Origin: Branchiostoma floridae
Taxonomy: Eukaryota; Chordata; Leptocardii; Amphioxiformes; Branchiostomatidae
Length of the DNA: 64,000 nt
Direction of reading: 5' to 3'
Assembly: GCF_000003815.2 (NCBI RefSeq)
Contig: NC_049980.1
Location: forward strand, 17,929,831-17,993,830
Part shown: piece after piece, positions 50,001-62,805 of the stretch
How positions within the stretch are numbered: position 1 is the first letter of the stretch
Layout of the letters: every line of letters starts with the position of its first letter
The notes under the pieces: model-generated
What the model saw: the letters and a program-made list of their open reading frames with translations, nothing else
Database searches by the model: none
Told to the model about the DNA's origin: nothing
Translations under genes and position numbers: made by a program

Positions 50001-53000
50001 AATCAAAACCGGTGATGGTGGGTCAGATTTTTTTCCGACACGAGTAGCTTTACGGATATTAACATCCGATCCTAGTATCGGAGATATAATGTTGGATAAT
50101 ATTTGTCTTATGTTTTCATTTGGACATTCCGTTATTCCATCAAGGATGAGATCCCGTGATTGAACTGTTGTTCCCAGTATCTCGCTACAATAAAGCAAAA
50201 TTGGTTTGACTAAACTATTAAATAAATCAAGGGCTAGCGGAATGGATGGGTTGTAGTTTGACAGAAGGAGGGATCTGAGTTTGAAAGAAGCCCGGAGGGC
50301 TTTTATTCTCAGTTGTTTTGTTGCACGCTGAAATGATCCGGAGGGTGTTATATCTACCCCCAGATATGTATAAAAGTTTGTAATGTTTAAGGACTGTCCT
50401 TGTGATTGGAAATTTGAGTTTTTGTTGTAACCTGTTCGTCCAGTTTTTGAAAATATCATAACTTTAGTTTTGTGTCTATTGATTGCTAGCTTCCAGAGTG
50501 AGCAGAATCTGTCTAGTCTCTTTAGGCACTCTTGGAGACCACTTTCTGACTTTGAGAAAAGGACTAGGTCATCTGCCCATAGGAGACTGTTAATTGGAGT
50601 ATTATCGAGAGTGACAGGATCACATAATGATGAAGACAACTCGCTAGGGATGTCATTTATAAAAAGGTTAAATAAAAGGGGGCTTAGATTACACCCTTGG
50701 CGTACGCCGCACGTTGATTTAAAGTAGTCTGACAGGCCACCAGGAGTTTTAACACAGTATTTTATGTTGGAATACATGGATTGTATGATTTTGAAGAATT
50801 GTCCACCTATGCCTGATGATAACAGTTTGTAGTACAAGCCATCTCTCCAAACAGAGTCGAATGCTTTCTTGAAATCAACAAAGCATGCGTATAACTTTCC
50901 ACCAGGTTCAGACAACTGTTTATCGATGATAGTTTTAAGCACGAAGATGTTGTCACTTGTCCGGAAGTTTTGTCTAAATCCGGATTGAGAAGGAGTCAAT
51001 ATATTGTTATCTTCCAGAAAGTGCTGCAGACGGTTACTTAATATGAGAGTGAACAGTTTCCCAACGCAGCTAGAAATTGCGATCCCTCTATAGTTTGACG
51101 GGTTGGATGTATTGCCGCTTTTGTGTATGGGGACGAGAATGTTTTGACTCCATTGATTGGGAAATGTACCGGACTGGATGGCGAGATTGAACAGTTTCTT
51201 CAGTGGCATGACAAGTTGGTTTGTGCCACATTTTAGCATTTCATTAGTGATGGAGTCTGTGCCACATGCTTTACGGCCCTTTAGTTTATGTAGTCCGGCT
51301 ATGATTTCGTCTTCTAAGATGTCATAGTCCAAGGGATTTCCCGTTTTATTTGCAAGGGTATTGATAATAGTTTTGGTATGCTCCTTATTTCCTATGTCAA
51401 CTTCGTTATCACTTCCCGTTGTCTGAAGCAGGTCTGTTTCTTTCTGACCGATATGTTGATGGAAATCTGTGTCGGCTTCATTAATTTTTACAAGATCGTT
51501 CAGATTTTTGAAGTGAGTTTTCCACTCTTCAGGGCTTATGTTATTATTTTCATCTTGTTTATCATTTCCATCCTGGTTTTGAATTTTCATTTCTCTCCAG
51601 AATTTTTGTGGGTCTGATTTACTGAGTTTATAAAGATTGTTCCATTGCCTTTCTTTGAAGAGCTGTCTTTCTGCTTTAATCTTTTTCTTGTAAATTTTAA
51701 GGTTGTTAAAATAAGCATGGCGAAGATCAAGTTTCCAGGGACATTTAGAAAATTCTGTAGCTAAACGATTGACTTTCCGTTTGAGAGCAGCACATGACTG
51801 GTTGAACCATGGTTTGTTTTTGTTTTTCCTTTTCTTTTTCTTTTTGTAGACAATCTTCCGTAATGACTTGTCGGCAACATGTATGATAATGTCTTCGATT
51901 TCTTTCACGGCGTCTTCTACAGTAGGGAAGGATTTAGCCATGAATTTCTGTAAATCTCTTACAGTTGAGGGAGCTTGTAATGCCTCTGTAAATTTGTCTT
52001 TAGAATTGTCGTCCCAAACATATTTAGTCGGTAAAGGATGCGAAAAAGGTTTGGTTTGTTTTATATAGGGTGAATAATTCGTAGAGATTGAGCATGTTAT
52101 CAAACAGTGATCAGAGAATACGGAGGGATCGTCAACTTCAACAACAAATGACGTTCCTACCTAAGATCCAAATCTTGAATATTTGTCAGGTTGTCAAAAT
52201 CTCCGTATTCCAGTGCCGTGAACGCGTTTGCGGACAAGTCTAGATTCACTAGTCGCCAGGCGTGACGTAAGGCGCTCGTCGGTACTCGAGTCAAACTGTT
52301 ATTAGCCAAGGCCAATGATGCAATCTTGTCTAGTCCTGCAAACACGTCCGGCTCAATGTCCCTTCGATCCCGGAAATATTTGATTCCCGACATGGCAAGG
52401 TTGCTCACGCTTCTCAAGGCCAACAAATCTTCGTTGCGTACAGTATCTATCGGATTGAAGGACAGGTCGAGTTGATGGATTTGGCCCATACTCATAGTTG
52501 GGATTTCGGTCAGCACATTTGACTGGAGGAAGAGAAATCGCAATCCAAGTGGAAGGCGCGCCTCCATGCGGAGGAGCTTATTATTGTTTATCCCGAGGGA
52601 GTAAAGATTGTATAAGTTTGCAAATACCCCTCCCGTGATAGTTTCCAGTTTGTTTCCAGACATATAGAGATTCCTTAAGTTGAACAGCCCGTGGAAAGTA
52701 TAATTTCCAATGACACTTATTTCGTTGTCCTGCAGGTATAGTGTTTGTAGGCTTGACAAATCGGCAAACACTCTTCCAGCGATGGTGGAGATTCTGTTGT
52801 TGTTCAGCCTTATCTCTCGTAATTTCGTTAGTCCGGAAAAATCTCCCTCATTCAAAGCCGATATGTCGTTGTCTTGAGCATATATTTGAGTCATCTCTTG
52901 TAGGCCTTCAAAGACGCCTTGTAAAGTAGAGAGGCGGTTGCTATTGATCCACAGACGGGACATGCTTACAAAACTTGACAAAGCTCCCGGTTCTATCACC

Positions 53001-54742
53001 GAGATATTGTTGCTAATCAACATCATGCTAGTCGCTCCCTGTGGACTCCCGAATACACCATTCTCAATCCTCGCTATTCTGTTACTTTCCAAGCAGAAGA
53101 GAGCAACGCTGGACAGGTTGGAAAAGGCGCCCACTGCAAGTGTGCTGATCTGATTCCCGAAAAGCCGCACGACCTGCAAAGGACGAAGCCGTTGCCATAA
53201 AAAGTTCACAATTCTAAGTACGCATGTGCAGATAAATTCTTTGTGGATAATATGTCAAAATGTCGAGGTGAAGGCCACTGAGACATATTAAACAGAACAC
53301 ATCTGTACATCGTTTGGCAGATCCAGACAATAGTTAAGACAAGTACTTGTAAACTGTTCTTATCTCTACTATTGTCTCGATTTGCTAGTTAGGGGTCTTC
53401 ACCTCTGACATGCGCGTTTTGTACATAGAATCGCGAGCCTTCTTTAGTATCTGAAAGAAGTACGAATTTACTAGTATCACACAAATGAAGTACGATATCA
53501 TGAAATAGTATTGAGCTGGCTTGGGTTTTACCTCAAGAATAACAATAATACGATCACTTTAACTTCGTACGAAATGGAACAAAATAGTGTAACCTACAGT
53601 CAATGATTGCATGTAAAAGAATCACACTTTGATTTTATGTGGAATGTTGAGGTTAGAACATACCCGAAGCCTAGGCAGCCCATTGAACACTCCAGCTGGG
53701 ATGGACGTGATCTTGTTTCCTCTCATGTCTATTTCTCTAAGACTGTTCATGCCCCTGAAAATTCCAGGAAGAACTTCCGAAATGCTGTTGGTACCTATGG
53801 CAAAACTCTGGATATCTGGATTGTTGTCAAAGGCCCCGACTTCTATGCGCTGGACCTGGTTATCAAACAGGTACAGGGTACGGAGGAGGGGCAGTCCTGC
53901 CAGGTCTCCCCGTCTGACCGATACGAGCCTCGTACCTGAATGAAAAAGCAATGCAGTATGCTATTGATAATGTGATTTGTACTTCGATACTGTAACCTAG
54001 AGTGCCTAATGAGATTCTTTTAGGCCCCTTTTCACTAGACGTCGATCGCGCTGCGCTCTCACTGCAACTTAAATAGGATATGTGTAATCTTCACTCTCAC
54101 ACTATATTATACAAAACAGTATACTATACAAAACAGTATATTATGACAGTATATTATACAAAAAGTAAAAGTGTGACTGAGAAGACAACAAAATACCCAA
54201 AGTGTAAAAAGATTCGTTTCTTTTTTATACAATTCGTTGAGCGATCTGTCAAATCTAGGTCGCAGAGCGCGGCGAGAGCGCCGTCCTAGTGGAAAGGGGG
54301 TATTAGCTACCTCTCCCCATCGTTAAATCAAGGAGGTTCCTTCTTTCAACCTCCTTGGTTAAATATATCTGTTGCATGTCCCCTGTGTGACGTCTTGACC
54401 TTGTCTGTTTTTCTGCAATTTACTTACAAGCAATTTCCTACGCAAAGGGTCTAATGGCGTCGCAAAACGTAGGGGAAATGTTGCATGTTTGTCTAACAAC
54501 GTCTCAAAAGAGGGAAGGAGGTGTAGCTAAGGTAAGCCAAATCTTATTTGATTTAAAAAGTCGTTCATACTATTACCTTTCATCTGCAACGTTGTTGTGG
54601 TGTTCGGGATGCCTTGTGGGATGTGTTCCAACGTGGGGTGATTGCAGTGCACACTGGGAACGTCACTAAAACAAACACACACCGACGGACACGCATGCGC
54701 AGAGACCAGGGTCAACATACTGACGACCCAAAACATCGCCAT
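47057..54742 (-). CDS. LRR-Ig protein 1 (LRIG-like extracellular receptor), 7 coding exons, 763 aa
   Basis: Exons in order: 54577-54742, 53664-53935, 52161-53173, 48534-48694, 47878-48071, 47555-47734, 47057-47362, all joining in phase (2292 nt). A signal peptide (MAMFWVVSMLTLVSA) precedes an LRRNT cap, CPSVCVCFSDVPSVHC. Roughly 16 leucine-rich repeats follow, for example LREIRLNNNRISTIAGRVF. Then come an LRRCT cap (NPWVCDCQLAGY ... CTAP ... NCSC) and one I-set Ig domain (LRCKVTACPGAAVLW ... DAGLYTCMAVN). The layout matches the large LRR-Ig family of amphioxus, thought to act in recognition or adhesion. The last 24 residues are hydrophobic (IHHFVWNFNIVLLFPWYISG) and could be a short membrane segment or a GPI signal. 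Genes 2 and 3 lack this tail. An alternative upstream ATG exists in the first exon; 54742 was chosen because it opens the signal peptide. A LINE sits in intron 3. Confidence 0.88.
48855..52155 (-). mobile_element. Non-LTR retrotransposon (LINE), 5'-truncated, reverse transcriptase ORF intact
   Basis: The element reads on the minus strand. Open frame 52103-49128 (991 codons, extendable upstream to about 52152) holds the last motif of an APE-type endonuclease (SDHCLI), a basic linker, and a reverse transcriptase. The latter has NYRGIAISSCVGKLF, the catalytic FVDFKKAFDS (Asp about 410), RQGCNLSPLLFNLFIND and LLWADDLVLFS (about 507-517). A C-terminal CPTCKEGVEDEYHFMIECP zinc-knuckle motif follows. 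The 3' end has an AATAAA overlapping a tail of repeated ACTTG units near 48855-48875. Only the first part of the endonuclease is missing. The CR1/jockey-type group is likely; the exact clade is unresolved. It lies in intron 3 of LRR-Ig gene 1, in the same orientation. Confidence 0.88.
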
Positions 54743-55545
54743 TGTCACGGCTAGTGGCACCTGTGGACAAAGCGACTAATTTGTTTTGCTTTCCGTGTTA
54801 CATTGTAGATTGTACATCAGAATTCAATTATCGCCCGCGTACAAATTAGTGGGCGTGATCGTGTTCTTGGGAACATGGCTGACTATGTGTACATTACCAA
54901 CAAGTCGTCCAAACATAACTGGGCTTAAGAAGGGGCAGCTGGTACAAAGGAAATAAACTGTAAATTCTCAACCTATGTCAGGACATTTCATACAGAAGTA
55001 CACGACTCAGTTGTGTGTTGTTCTGTCTCATGGACAGCGATTTCGCCGTGTAAATCCACTATTAGGGTCAACACTACCAAAAACGTATATTCGGTATACC
55101 TTCTTGATACTGCAAATCGTACCGAACTCCAGTCAAGGTCCTCGGGGTCTTCTGTGCTTGAAGTGTCTTTACTATACCCACACCTTGATCAAGGGCATGT
55201 CAGTACCGAGACTACCTGTCACAGTATCTTAATCACAGACTAAGCACACACATGTGAGGGCCGAGAGGTACTGAGAAATGTGGAAACCTTCAGGAGACCA
55301 AACCAGTTGATCAGGTAAACATAATGACGTCACCACTGTGTTATGTTCACGTGATGTTTTGTGGTCTCACACCGAGTTTCACCTTTAAGACTTTTGAACA
55401 GAAACATTAACTATTTTTCCAGTGCTGTGACTTGAAAGAATATGAAACCTGTGCTCCCTTTTGATCTATAAAAGGGCTGGCCCTGGTATGTAAGAGAACA
55501 GTATTGTACTGTAACGTATGTAATGTACCATGTTGCTTTTGTTTT

Positions 55546-55668
55546 ACAGGTACTAGTATTCAAATACTGAAGTGATGTGATACTCCAAGTATAACTCCCT
55601 CTGACAATCCTGATCGAGTTAACGATACCGTTGTCTACACCAAGTTAACAAATAATTTTATTGCACAT
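55546..55668. repeat. 123-bp direct repeat, left copy
   Basis: From acaggtactagtattcaaat to ttttattgcacat. It matches 57008-57130 with one visible difference (gagttaacgat here, gagttaatgat there). A further match, tttgcaatagtacatacaataataa, lies about 20 bp beyond each copy. The repeats enclose about 1.34 kb. Confidence 0.85.
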
Positions 55669-56348
55669 TTATGGCTCCTGGCACCAGATTTGCAATAGTA
55701 CATACAATAATAAGTCTTGCAGATTTTCCCGCTAGAATTTTTCTGCTTGTTGAGCCCAGCAGTCTGCTCCCAGTCTCACATGGGAAGGACACTGTGAGGG
55801 AGCGTGGTGTGTCTATCATGGATCTTAACTTCGACTTGGGACTTGACGATTTGTTGAATCCTGTTGAACCTGAGGATCTCAGCTTTGGTAACCAGTTTTT
55901 CCAGTATGTTGGAATGGACCTTGAGGTCTTCTCTACGCAGCCTGACCCATTTGCAGAAGTACCCCGGGACCAGGCAGAATCAGGGATAAAAATAAAGATA
56001 TTCATGGACTTTTGAACTGTGACATTTGAACTGGGATTTCTTATCACGAACTGTGAGTTTTACTTTTTGGTTTGTTATTTTAGTTTGTTATTCTCTGATT
56101 CTCTGTACTGTTCCAGTAGTCAAGTAGAGAGAATCCAGTTGTTTTGTTTCGTAATTTACGTTCTGAAGACGTGCCACTGTTTTGTTATTGTTTTTGTTAC
56201 TTTTATGGTACAGTTGTACCACCCATGCTATTTTCTGAAGTTTTATCCTGTAGAGAGAACCAAACTGTTTTGTTTAGTTTAGTTTGACGGCACCGCGCTT
56301 GTCATTTTCTGTTGGCAGTGTTTTTCAGTAGAAAATATTGCACTGAGT

Positions 56349-56595
56349 TTATTTTCTGAAGATCTGGTTCTTTGTTTGTTACAGTTATAGAAAGCAGTAA
56401 ACTTGTTATTTTCTGAAGACCTGGTTCTTTGTAACAGTTATAGAAAGCAGTGACCTTGTTATTTTCTGAAGACCTAGGTTCTTTGTTTGTTACAGTTATA
56501 GAAAGCAGTAAACTTGTTATTTTCTAAAGATCTGGTTCTTTGTAACAGTTAATTATAGAAAGCAGTGACCTTGTTAGTTTCTGAAGACCTCGGGT
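56349..56595. repeat. Tandem repeat, about 56-bp unit
   Basis: About four direct copies of attttctgaagacctggttc followed by tttgt(ttgt)taca, gttatagaaagcagt and a(a/c)acttgtt. Alternate copies lack the extra TTGT, so unit length varies by a few bases. It lies inside the segment bounded by the 123-bp direct repeats. Confidence 0.85.
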
Positions 56596-56826
56596 CTATG
56601 GAATGACTTCCCCGACCTTCGGGTAATCCCCAGTACTTTCCAACCTGGCAACTCGGCACAGAATGATAGTGTACGGGCGAATCAACAAGAATTCATTGGC
56701 CTAGCGCCTATGGTTACAGCTATGGAAAGCATTAAACTGTTGTTTACTTTTATGACATTGAGTCTTTGTGTCTTAATCCTCTCTAATCCCCTAGGCAATT
56801 AGCACAGTGTGAGAGCTGACCAGTGG

Positions 56827-56942
56827 TGCAGGAAAAGTGTTGGATTATCGGAAAAGTGTGGTACTATCCAAAAAGTGTGGCTTTATTTTATGCAAATTTT
56901 AGATAGTACCACACTTTTTGGATAATACAACACTTTTCTGCA
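56827..56942. mobile_element. Foldback element with about 41-bp arms
   Basis: Arm 56827-56868 (tgcaggaaaagtgttggatt ... ggtactatc) is the near-perfect reverse complement of 56902-56942 (gatagtaccacacttttt ... ttctgca), with a 33-bp loop. Each arm itself holds two copies of aaaagtgt(g/t)g. It may be a MITE remnant; no clear target duplication was seen. Confidence 0.7.
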
Positions 56943-57007
56943 CTATGTGGATATAATCACAGTAATTGAAGGGCTCCCATTGGCTGAGGGATAGTGGCCA
57001 TGTTCTA

Positions 57008-57130
57008 ACAGGTACTAGTATTCAAATACTGAAGTGATGTGATACTCCAAGTATAACTCCCTCTGACAATCCTGATCGAGTTAATGATACCGTTGTCTAC
57101 ACCAAGTTAACAAATAATTTTATTGCACAT
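57008..57130. repeat. 123-bp direct repeat, right copy
   Basis: Second copy of the repeat at 55546-55668, about 99 percent identical by eye. Near-identity and direct orientation suggest LTR-like ends or a recent segmental duplication of the 3' end of one element. Confidence 0.85.
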
Positions 57131-57401
57131 GAACTTACAAGCGCTTGCCTTTGCAATAGTACATACAATAATAACTGCAAATATTAGTTATTGTTGACAA
57201 AAGTTCTGATATTACAAACACCGTTATACGGGTGTATTACTGACCCTTGTTTATGTACGGTAGAACAAAGAACAACCTCCCTACATTTCTCACGTTGGAC
57301 CTGCGCTCAGGAATTGGCTTTATTTTTGTGCCATGCATAATAGTGTGGTTTTGGAGCACCTTTATCACAAATGGATTTTGCTGTGATCCTGATCATATAA
57401 C

Positions 57402-57501
57402 NNNNNNNNNNNNNNNNNNNNNNNNNNNNNNNNNNNNNNNNNNNNNNNNNNNNNNNNNNNNNNNNNNNNNNNNNNNNNNNNNNNNNNNNNNNNNNNNNNN
57501 N
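57402..57501. other. Assembly gap (100 N)
   Basis: Exactly 100 N, a placeholder of unknown true size, in the spacer between LRR-Ig genes 1 and 2. Frames crossing it are artefacts. Confidence 0.99.
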
Positions 57502-57932
57502 TTCAATACCTCGTGGCCTAGAACATGTATAGTAGTTTCGTTCCAATAATTTTGAGGAGGATTTATATTCTTGTGATTATTTCTGATATGATGTCTCATG
57601 TAACCAGTAATACATCGCCACCATCAAAGCGTATAATGTGGAAAAAGAACTGTCGGAGTAGGAGACACAAGAAAAGTGTCAAACCGAGTCTGTGGTGTTG
57701 GTGAAACATCCACACTTTCACTGTCAAAGCGAGCCTGCGTCAAGTATAAAGCGGCGCAGCGTTGGTGACTATGGATTCCATTTAAGAAGGGTCACATGGC
57801 GTATAGTCATGAAGTACTATGATCATGTGTGAGCCCGACACCGGCCTCTTGATTCCAAGGGATCTTCTTTCTGTCGTTTCCGTCCATGCTCCGTTTTTGA
57901 CTGGTCATATCGTAACCGGCGGTTACTAGTAT

Positions 57933-60900
57933 CTAAGGCCCGTTGGTGACCCTGAGATTGACCGTTGCCGTAGCCGTACCGAGGTAGTTGACCGCCATGC
58001 AGCTGTAGGTGCCCGAGTCCTCTGATGACGCTGACACGACGACCAGACTTCCGTCTGATAGAACACTGAGACCCGGATGTTGGGAGTCAGAGGTCAGACT
58101 CACGCCGGTAGGAGTGGTCCAGATGACCGCTGCTTCAGGGCAGGCCGTGACCTGAAGTAGAAAGTTGACAACTGCTTGTATATACCGTTCTTCAGTGGGA
58201 AAGACGGCGTCTTTCCCACTGCAGATCTGACGATCTATGTCGGCATACAAAGCTACCAAACAGATACTTCTAAAAAATCGAACTTTCATGTTACCTGACA
58301 CTTGAGTACTGCTCTGTGTCTGATATGGACGACTGCGGTACTTCCCCTTGTATCTATGGTCGGGGCGGATTTGTGCGGACAGTCGCATCTAAGAGCGTTC
58401 AGTGAGACGTTCCGCAGAACCTGTCCCTTCAGGCTCCCTGGGCCCGCACACTCAAGGCTACTAAGGGCAAAGGCCTGCATAAATAGAGATAAAAGTTATG
58501 AAGCTCAAACAGCGCGGCATATGAAATGGGACACAATGTATGATTATAATGATCACAGTAACTTGAAAGAGTACAAAATCCGTCAAATCCTGTCTAACAA
58601 CACGGAGAATAAAGGCAAACCCACCGCAGGTGTTCTGACATATTGCGCGTACTCGTACATCTGACAGTCACACTTCCAGGGGTTGTTAGTCATGTCTTCA
58701 AGCTCCATCAAGTCTCCATAGAAAGTCAACGGTTTGTAGATCCCACCCGGCAGGAACTGCAGATAGTTGTTGTTCAGTCTCAGCCACTTGACGTCCACTG
58801 ACCCATTGAAGGCAGTTTCATCTACGGTGTTGATGAAGAAATTAAAATCATTTTTTTCATGCTACATTATAACTATTTATTTATCTCACTGATGTTACAG
58901 TATTTTCTTTCCCAAACCACATCACCGAGCAATTATATAGAAATAAGTAGTGTCACATCCCTTACCTATTATGCGGAGTTTTGTGTGATCCAAATGAACG
59001 GCAACCAGCTCTTTGTTGAAGACTCTTGGACCAACATAAACAATGGGGTTGTCGGAGAGGTCCAATTCGTACATCCTTGAGAGCTTACCGAAGACAGCCT
59101 GAGGCACTGACGTCAGATTGTTCCCGCTGCAATGCAAACCAGTATTATCAAAACCAATGAGAACTCGACGAAGAGTCTTTCATGTCAGTACCAGATGATC
59201 TAGAAATAAAATCCAGTACAGCAGATGCTACCTCCCTAACGTCTTTTTTTACCACAACATAATAGCATATTTCTTTTTTGCAATGTTTGCACATGAAAAA
59301 AAACTATCATTGCTTACCTAAGGTCCAGTCGTGTGATATTCGTCATGTTGACGAAGTCACTTGGATGGAGAGTTGAGATTTCGTTTCCTGATAAGTTGAG
59401 TATTTCTAAATGGATTATTTTCCCGAGCGCTTCCGAAGGGACCCGAGTAAGGTTGTTGTCGGCGAGGTTCAACGTTCCCAGCCTGCCGAGTCCAGCGAAC
59501 ACGCCCGCGTCAATGGTGCCTTTCTCTATGAAATACTTTATACCAGAGAGACCAAGGGTAGTGATGCTGGGGATATGGGAGAACTGTCCCTGTACCAGGG
59601 ACTGCAGGGGGTTGTGGGACAGGTCTAGTGTATCAAGCGCACCGGGTAGCGGCGGTACTTGGGAAAGCATGTTAGAGGACAGCAATATTTGCTTTATCCC
59701 TTTAGGTAGCGGGGAGTCCATGCGGACAAGCTTGTTGTTGTGAAGGTCAAGGAAGTTCAGACTTGAGAGGTCAGCTAATACCTGTCCCGTGATGGCGCCA
59801 ATTTGGTTGTCAGACAGGTCCAGACTTAAAAGGTCGTAAAGTCCTTTAAACGTGCTTTCAGTGAGAGCTGCTATCTGGTTAGCGGACAAGACAAGTTGCA
59901 GTATCCCGTTCGGAAATGTCGAATCTACTTTCACAAGCTTGTTGTTGTGAAGGTTAAGTAAGTTGAGACTTGAGAGGTCAGCGAACACCTGTCCCGTGAT
60001 GGCGCCAATTTGGTTGTTGGACAGATCCAGCTGACTGAGCTTGTGAAGTCCATCGAACGTGTTGTCGTCCAGTGACTCTATCTGATTACTTTTCAGACTG
60101 ATGGCGTTTGTATTGCCTAAACCTCGGAGAGCGCCCGTTAGGTTTGACAATGCATTGTTATCAAGAGTAAGTGTGCTTAATTTACTGAAAGCCGAAAGTG
60201 CACCGGGCTCAATGACAGAAATGTTGTTGTTTTGCAACAGGAGTTGCCTGGCCCCGATCGGAGCACGGAACACGCCTTTCCTGATCTCCCGGATGTGATT
60301 GTTTTGCAAACTGAAGAAGACAGAGTTTGACAGGTTGGAAAAGGCTCCCACTTCTATGCTCTCGATGTGGTTGTAGGTGAGCCTTACTTCCTGGAAAAAA
60401 TGTATTGAGCCGGGTCATTGTGCTATTACGAGGAAATGAGGTCTTGATATACTGAGGTTTTACTGAGAATTCAGGTTCTGACGTCTGTTGTATCAACTTG
60501 TATGTGAGTGCTGTATCCTGTGCTCTCATCAGTAGGTCTTTATGCATCAGAAAGGCAATTTAGATTTTATGTGAGGACATCAGGGAAGTAAATGTATATC
60601 AGACAGCCCTTTGATACATTTCTTATATAGGTCTGCTATCTGTCTTTGCAACAACCATTGATAAATGGTGGCATACCTGTAAGTTTGGTAAGTCTATGAA
60701 AACTCCCTGTCGAATTGTAGTGAGCAGATTCCCATCAGTAGCCACAGTCTGCAGCTGACCACAGCCCCGGAACACACCCGGGGGCAGGTCCGATATCTGG
60801 TTACTCCCGATCTCGATGTCCACAATTGCTGGGACGTCGTCGAAGGCGCCGACCTCGATTGTTTGTAGTTTGTTTTCGAAGAGATACAATATTTTCAGCA

Positions 60901-61381
60901 GTGGGAGACCGGACAGATCACCTTTCCTTACCACACGGAGTTGTGTACCTGAGTTGACATGGAGTAATAGATCTACAGCTATCATTTTAATTACAAATAT
61001 AATTTTAAACATTTTAACGGAAAATACGCGCAATAATTCATAAATTTCACAGGCGCGCCAAGAAAAATTCAATGTATTACAACAAAGGCAGAATTTTTTG
61101 TCCAGGAACGATCTCGCTGCATTGTTTTAATAAAAGTCACAACAAGTCATGCAGCGTCCAGTGGTTTTCGTCTCCTTTCGTTTGTTGTGAATTGTTTACA
61201 TACCTTTCATCTGCAGCAGTGTAGTGTTACTCGGGATGCCTTTAGGAACATGGTCCAGAGTTGGGGTGTTGCAGTGCACGCTGGGTACATCTTGAAAACA
61301 CGTACATTCTGGCGGGCAGGCGCGCACACCAGCCAGACATGTGGCGACGCAGAAGAGTAGGAGGATCTTTGCTTCAGACAT
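57933..61381 (-). CDS. LRR-Ig protein 2 (secreted), 7 coding exons, 759 aa
   Basis: Exons in order: 61204-61381, 60677-60948, 59318-60390, 58966-59126, 58625-58821, 58295-58474, 57933-58151, with phases identical to gene 1 (2280 nt). A signal peptide, MSEAKILLLFCVATCLAG, precedes the LRRNT cap CPPECTCFQDVPSVHC. A long leucine-rich repeat array follows, then an LRRCT cap (NPWKCDCQMYEYAQY ... LECAGPG ... RCDCPH) and one Ig domain (LKCQVTACPEAAVIWTTP ... DSGTYSCMAVN). The frame stops five codons after the last Ig strand (VTNGP-stop). With no transmembrane or GPI segment, the product is probably secreted. A 69-residue block of the repeat array is duplicated in tandem. The Ig exon is identical at DNA level to that of gene 3. 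Ligands are unknown. Confidence 0.88.
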
Positions 61382-62805
61382 ACTGCCCGTAGACCTGGGC
61401 GCAGGTGAAAGTAGACAGAATTTCTTTAATGCGATATTCCGATATTTGTCCTTAAGTGACAAAGTCAGTGGAAATGCTGTCGTGGGGAACTCACCAGAGA
61501 CACATGTCTGTACATACATGTTTTTACGTTGACAGAAGAACCGGATAAATGATCAACGGATGAACACGTTCTTGAATTAGGCCATCGTGTTTGTATATTT
61601 ACAAAGTTGGAGAACGCTTTGACGCCACCCACCCCTCATTACGTGTCGGAGCAATCCAATATGTCTGCCCGCTATGTCAACAGAATCTGAACTTACATGC
61701 TGCTACTTGAAGAAAATAAGGCTCACACAAACGCAATTGGTTTGCTTAGACTGGGTGTCGCTGTAGTGATATTCAAGTGCACGTATAAAAAGTCGACAGC
61801 GAGTCTACTGTAGGTATTATGCAAAGATCGAAGTGCATGATTAACGTCGTTACAAGGCAAACAAAAATGTGTATCATCAATTGCAAGTCAAGACAACAGG
61901 CACATTTCCAGACCCTTTGCCAATAACCGCGACTAGAGAAATAGATTGGCTGAAAGATAGAAGCATGTCGCACCTACCGCAGGTTCCAGTCACACGGGTA
62001 TACTGTTCCAGTCCTTGTGAAAAACAAGCACAGTTCAAAGTTTTACTTGTCTTGCCCGGCGCAAAGTCAGACCTATACCGGGCGCAAAATAAACGTAGAT
62101 TCGTCAAATATTGGACTTACTCATTGGGGCAACAGGACGGGGCCAGGTCAATAGGTCAGACAGGTGTTTGCCGTAACTACAGTTGTAAACTTTTACCTTC
62201 GGCCTGTCATAGTCATTAACGAAATCATACCACAACTTATATACATGTCAGATATAGATGGGTAGTATGCTGAAACTTCGTTTATTTCAAATGACGAATT
62301 TGTAACCTGACAACAATCGCTTCGAATGTCTTCATAATCATATATGTAGAAAGTAAAACAGTAATAGCTGTTATTGTGAATAAACTTTCCCATGCGACAG
62401 TACAGTGTGCATTGTACAATGTATGGCAACCTAGCAAACCAATCTATAATTTTACTCTTTTATTATGATGACATTTTTACTACCGTGGTATTCTTTGATG
62501 CCTTTGTCATGCTTCCATTCCCCTATTCATTTTCTCCACATGCGTTTTAGTTTCCCTTTATCAGTCAAGTGGCACAATTAAGCTGTATAGATTGTGACAA
62601 ATCATTAACATTTGAAGAATCATCATGTCACGTTCATGTAATTCGTGACAAAGTTTTCGTCCTTGTAAGATGGGCGGGTCTTTGTGGCAGTATTTCTCAT
62701 CGTCCTTTTGGTTCTGGGTTGAGCTGAGGACATATATATTCGGTCCAACTGCTTGTACTCTCATCGATTCATCTAGTCGTCGTCATCTCCGTGTCGGTGG
62801 TCATC
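61382..62805. other. Spacer between LRR-Ig genes 2 and 3
   Basis: About 1.4 kb with no supported exon. It must contain the gene 2 promoter and the gene 3 3' untranslated region. A 116-codon plus frame at 61869-62219 lacks any recognisable domain. Confidence 0.5.

Larger units (their letters stand above)
54761..57932. other. Spacer between LRR-Ig genes 1 and 2
   Basis: Contains upstream sequence of gene 1, a 123-bp direct-repeat pair, a 56-bp tandem repeat, a palindrome and an assembly gap. No exon could be supported. A 114-codon plus frame (55671-56015) overlaps a 129-codon minus frame, and neither carries a domain I recognise. The 5' untranslated exon of gene 1 must lie upstream of 54760, because a splice acceptor sits just before its ATG. 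Confidence 0.5.

Noticed and set aside
55671-56015. Acidic 114-codon plus frame and overlapping 129-codon minus frame
   Set aside because: Both strands are open in the same place and neither has a domain. They lie inside repeated DNA, so no gene is called.
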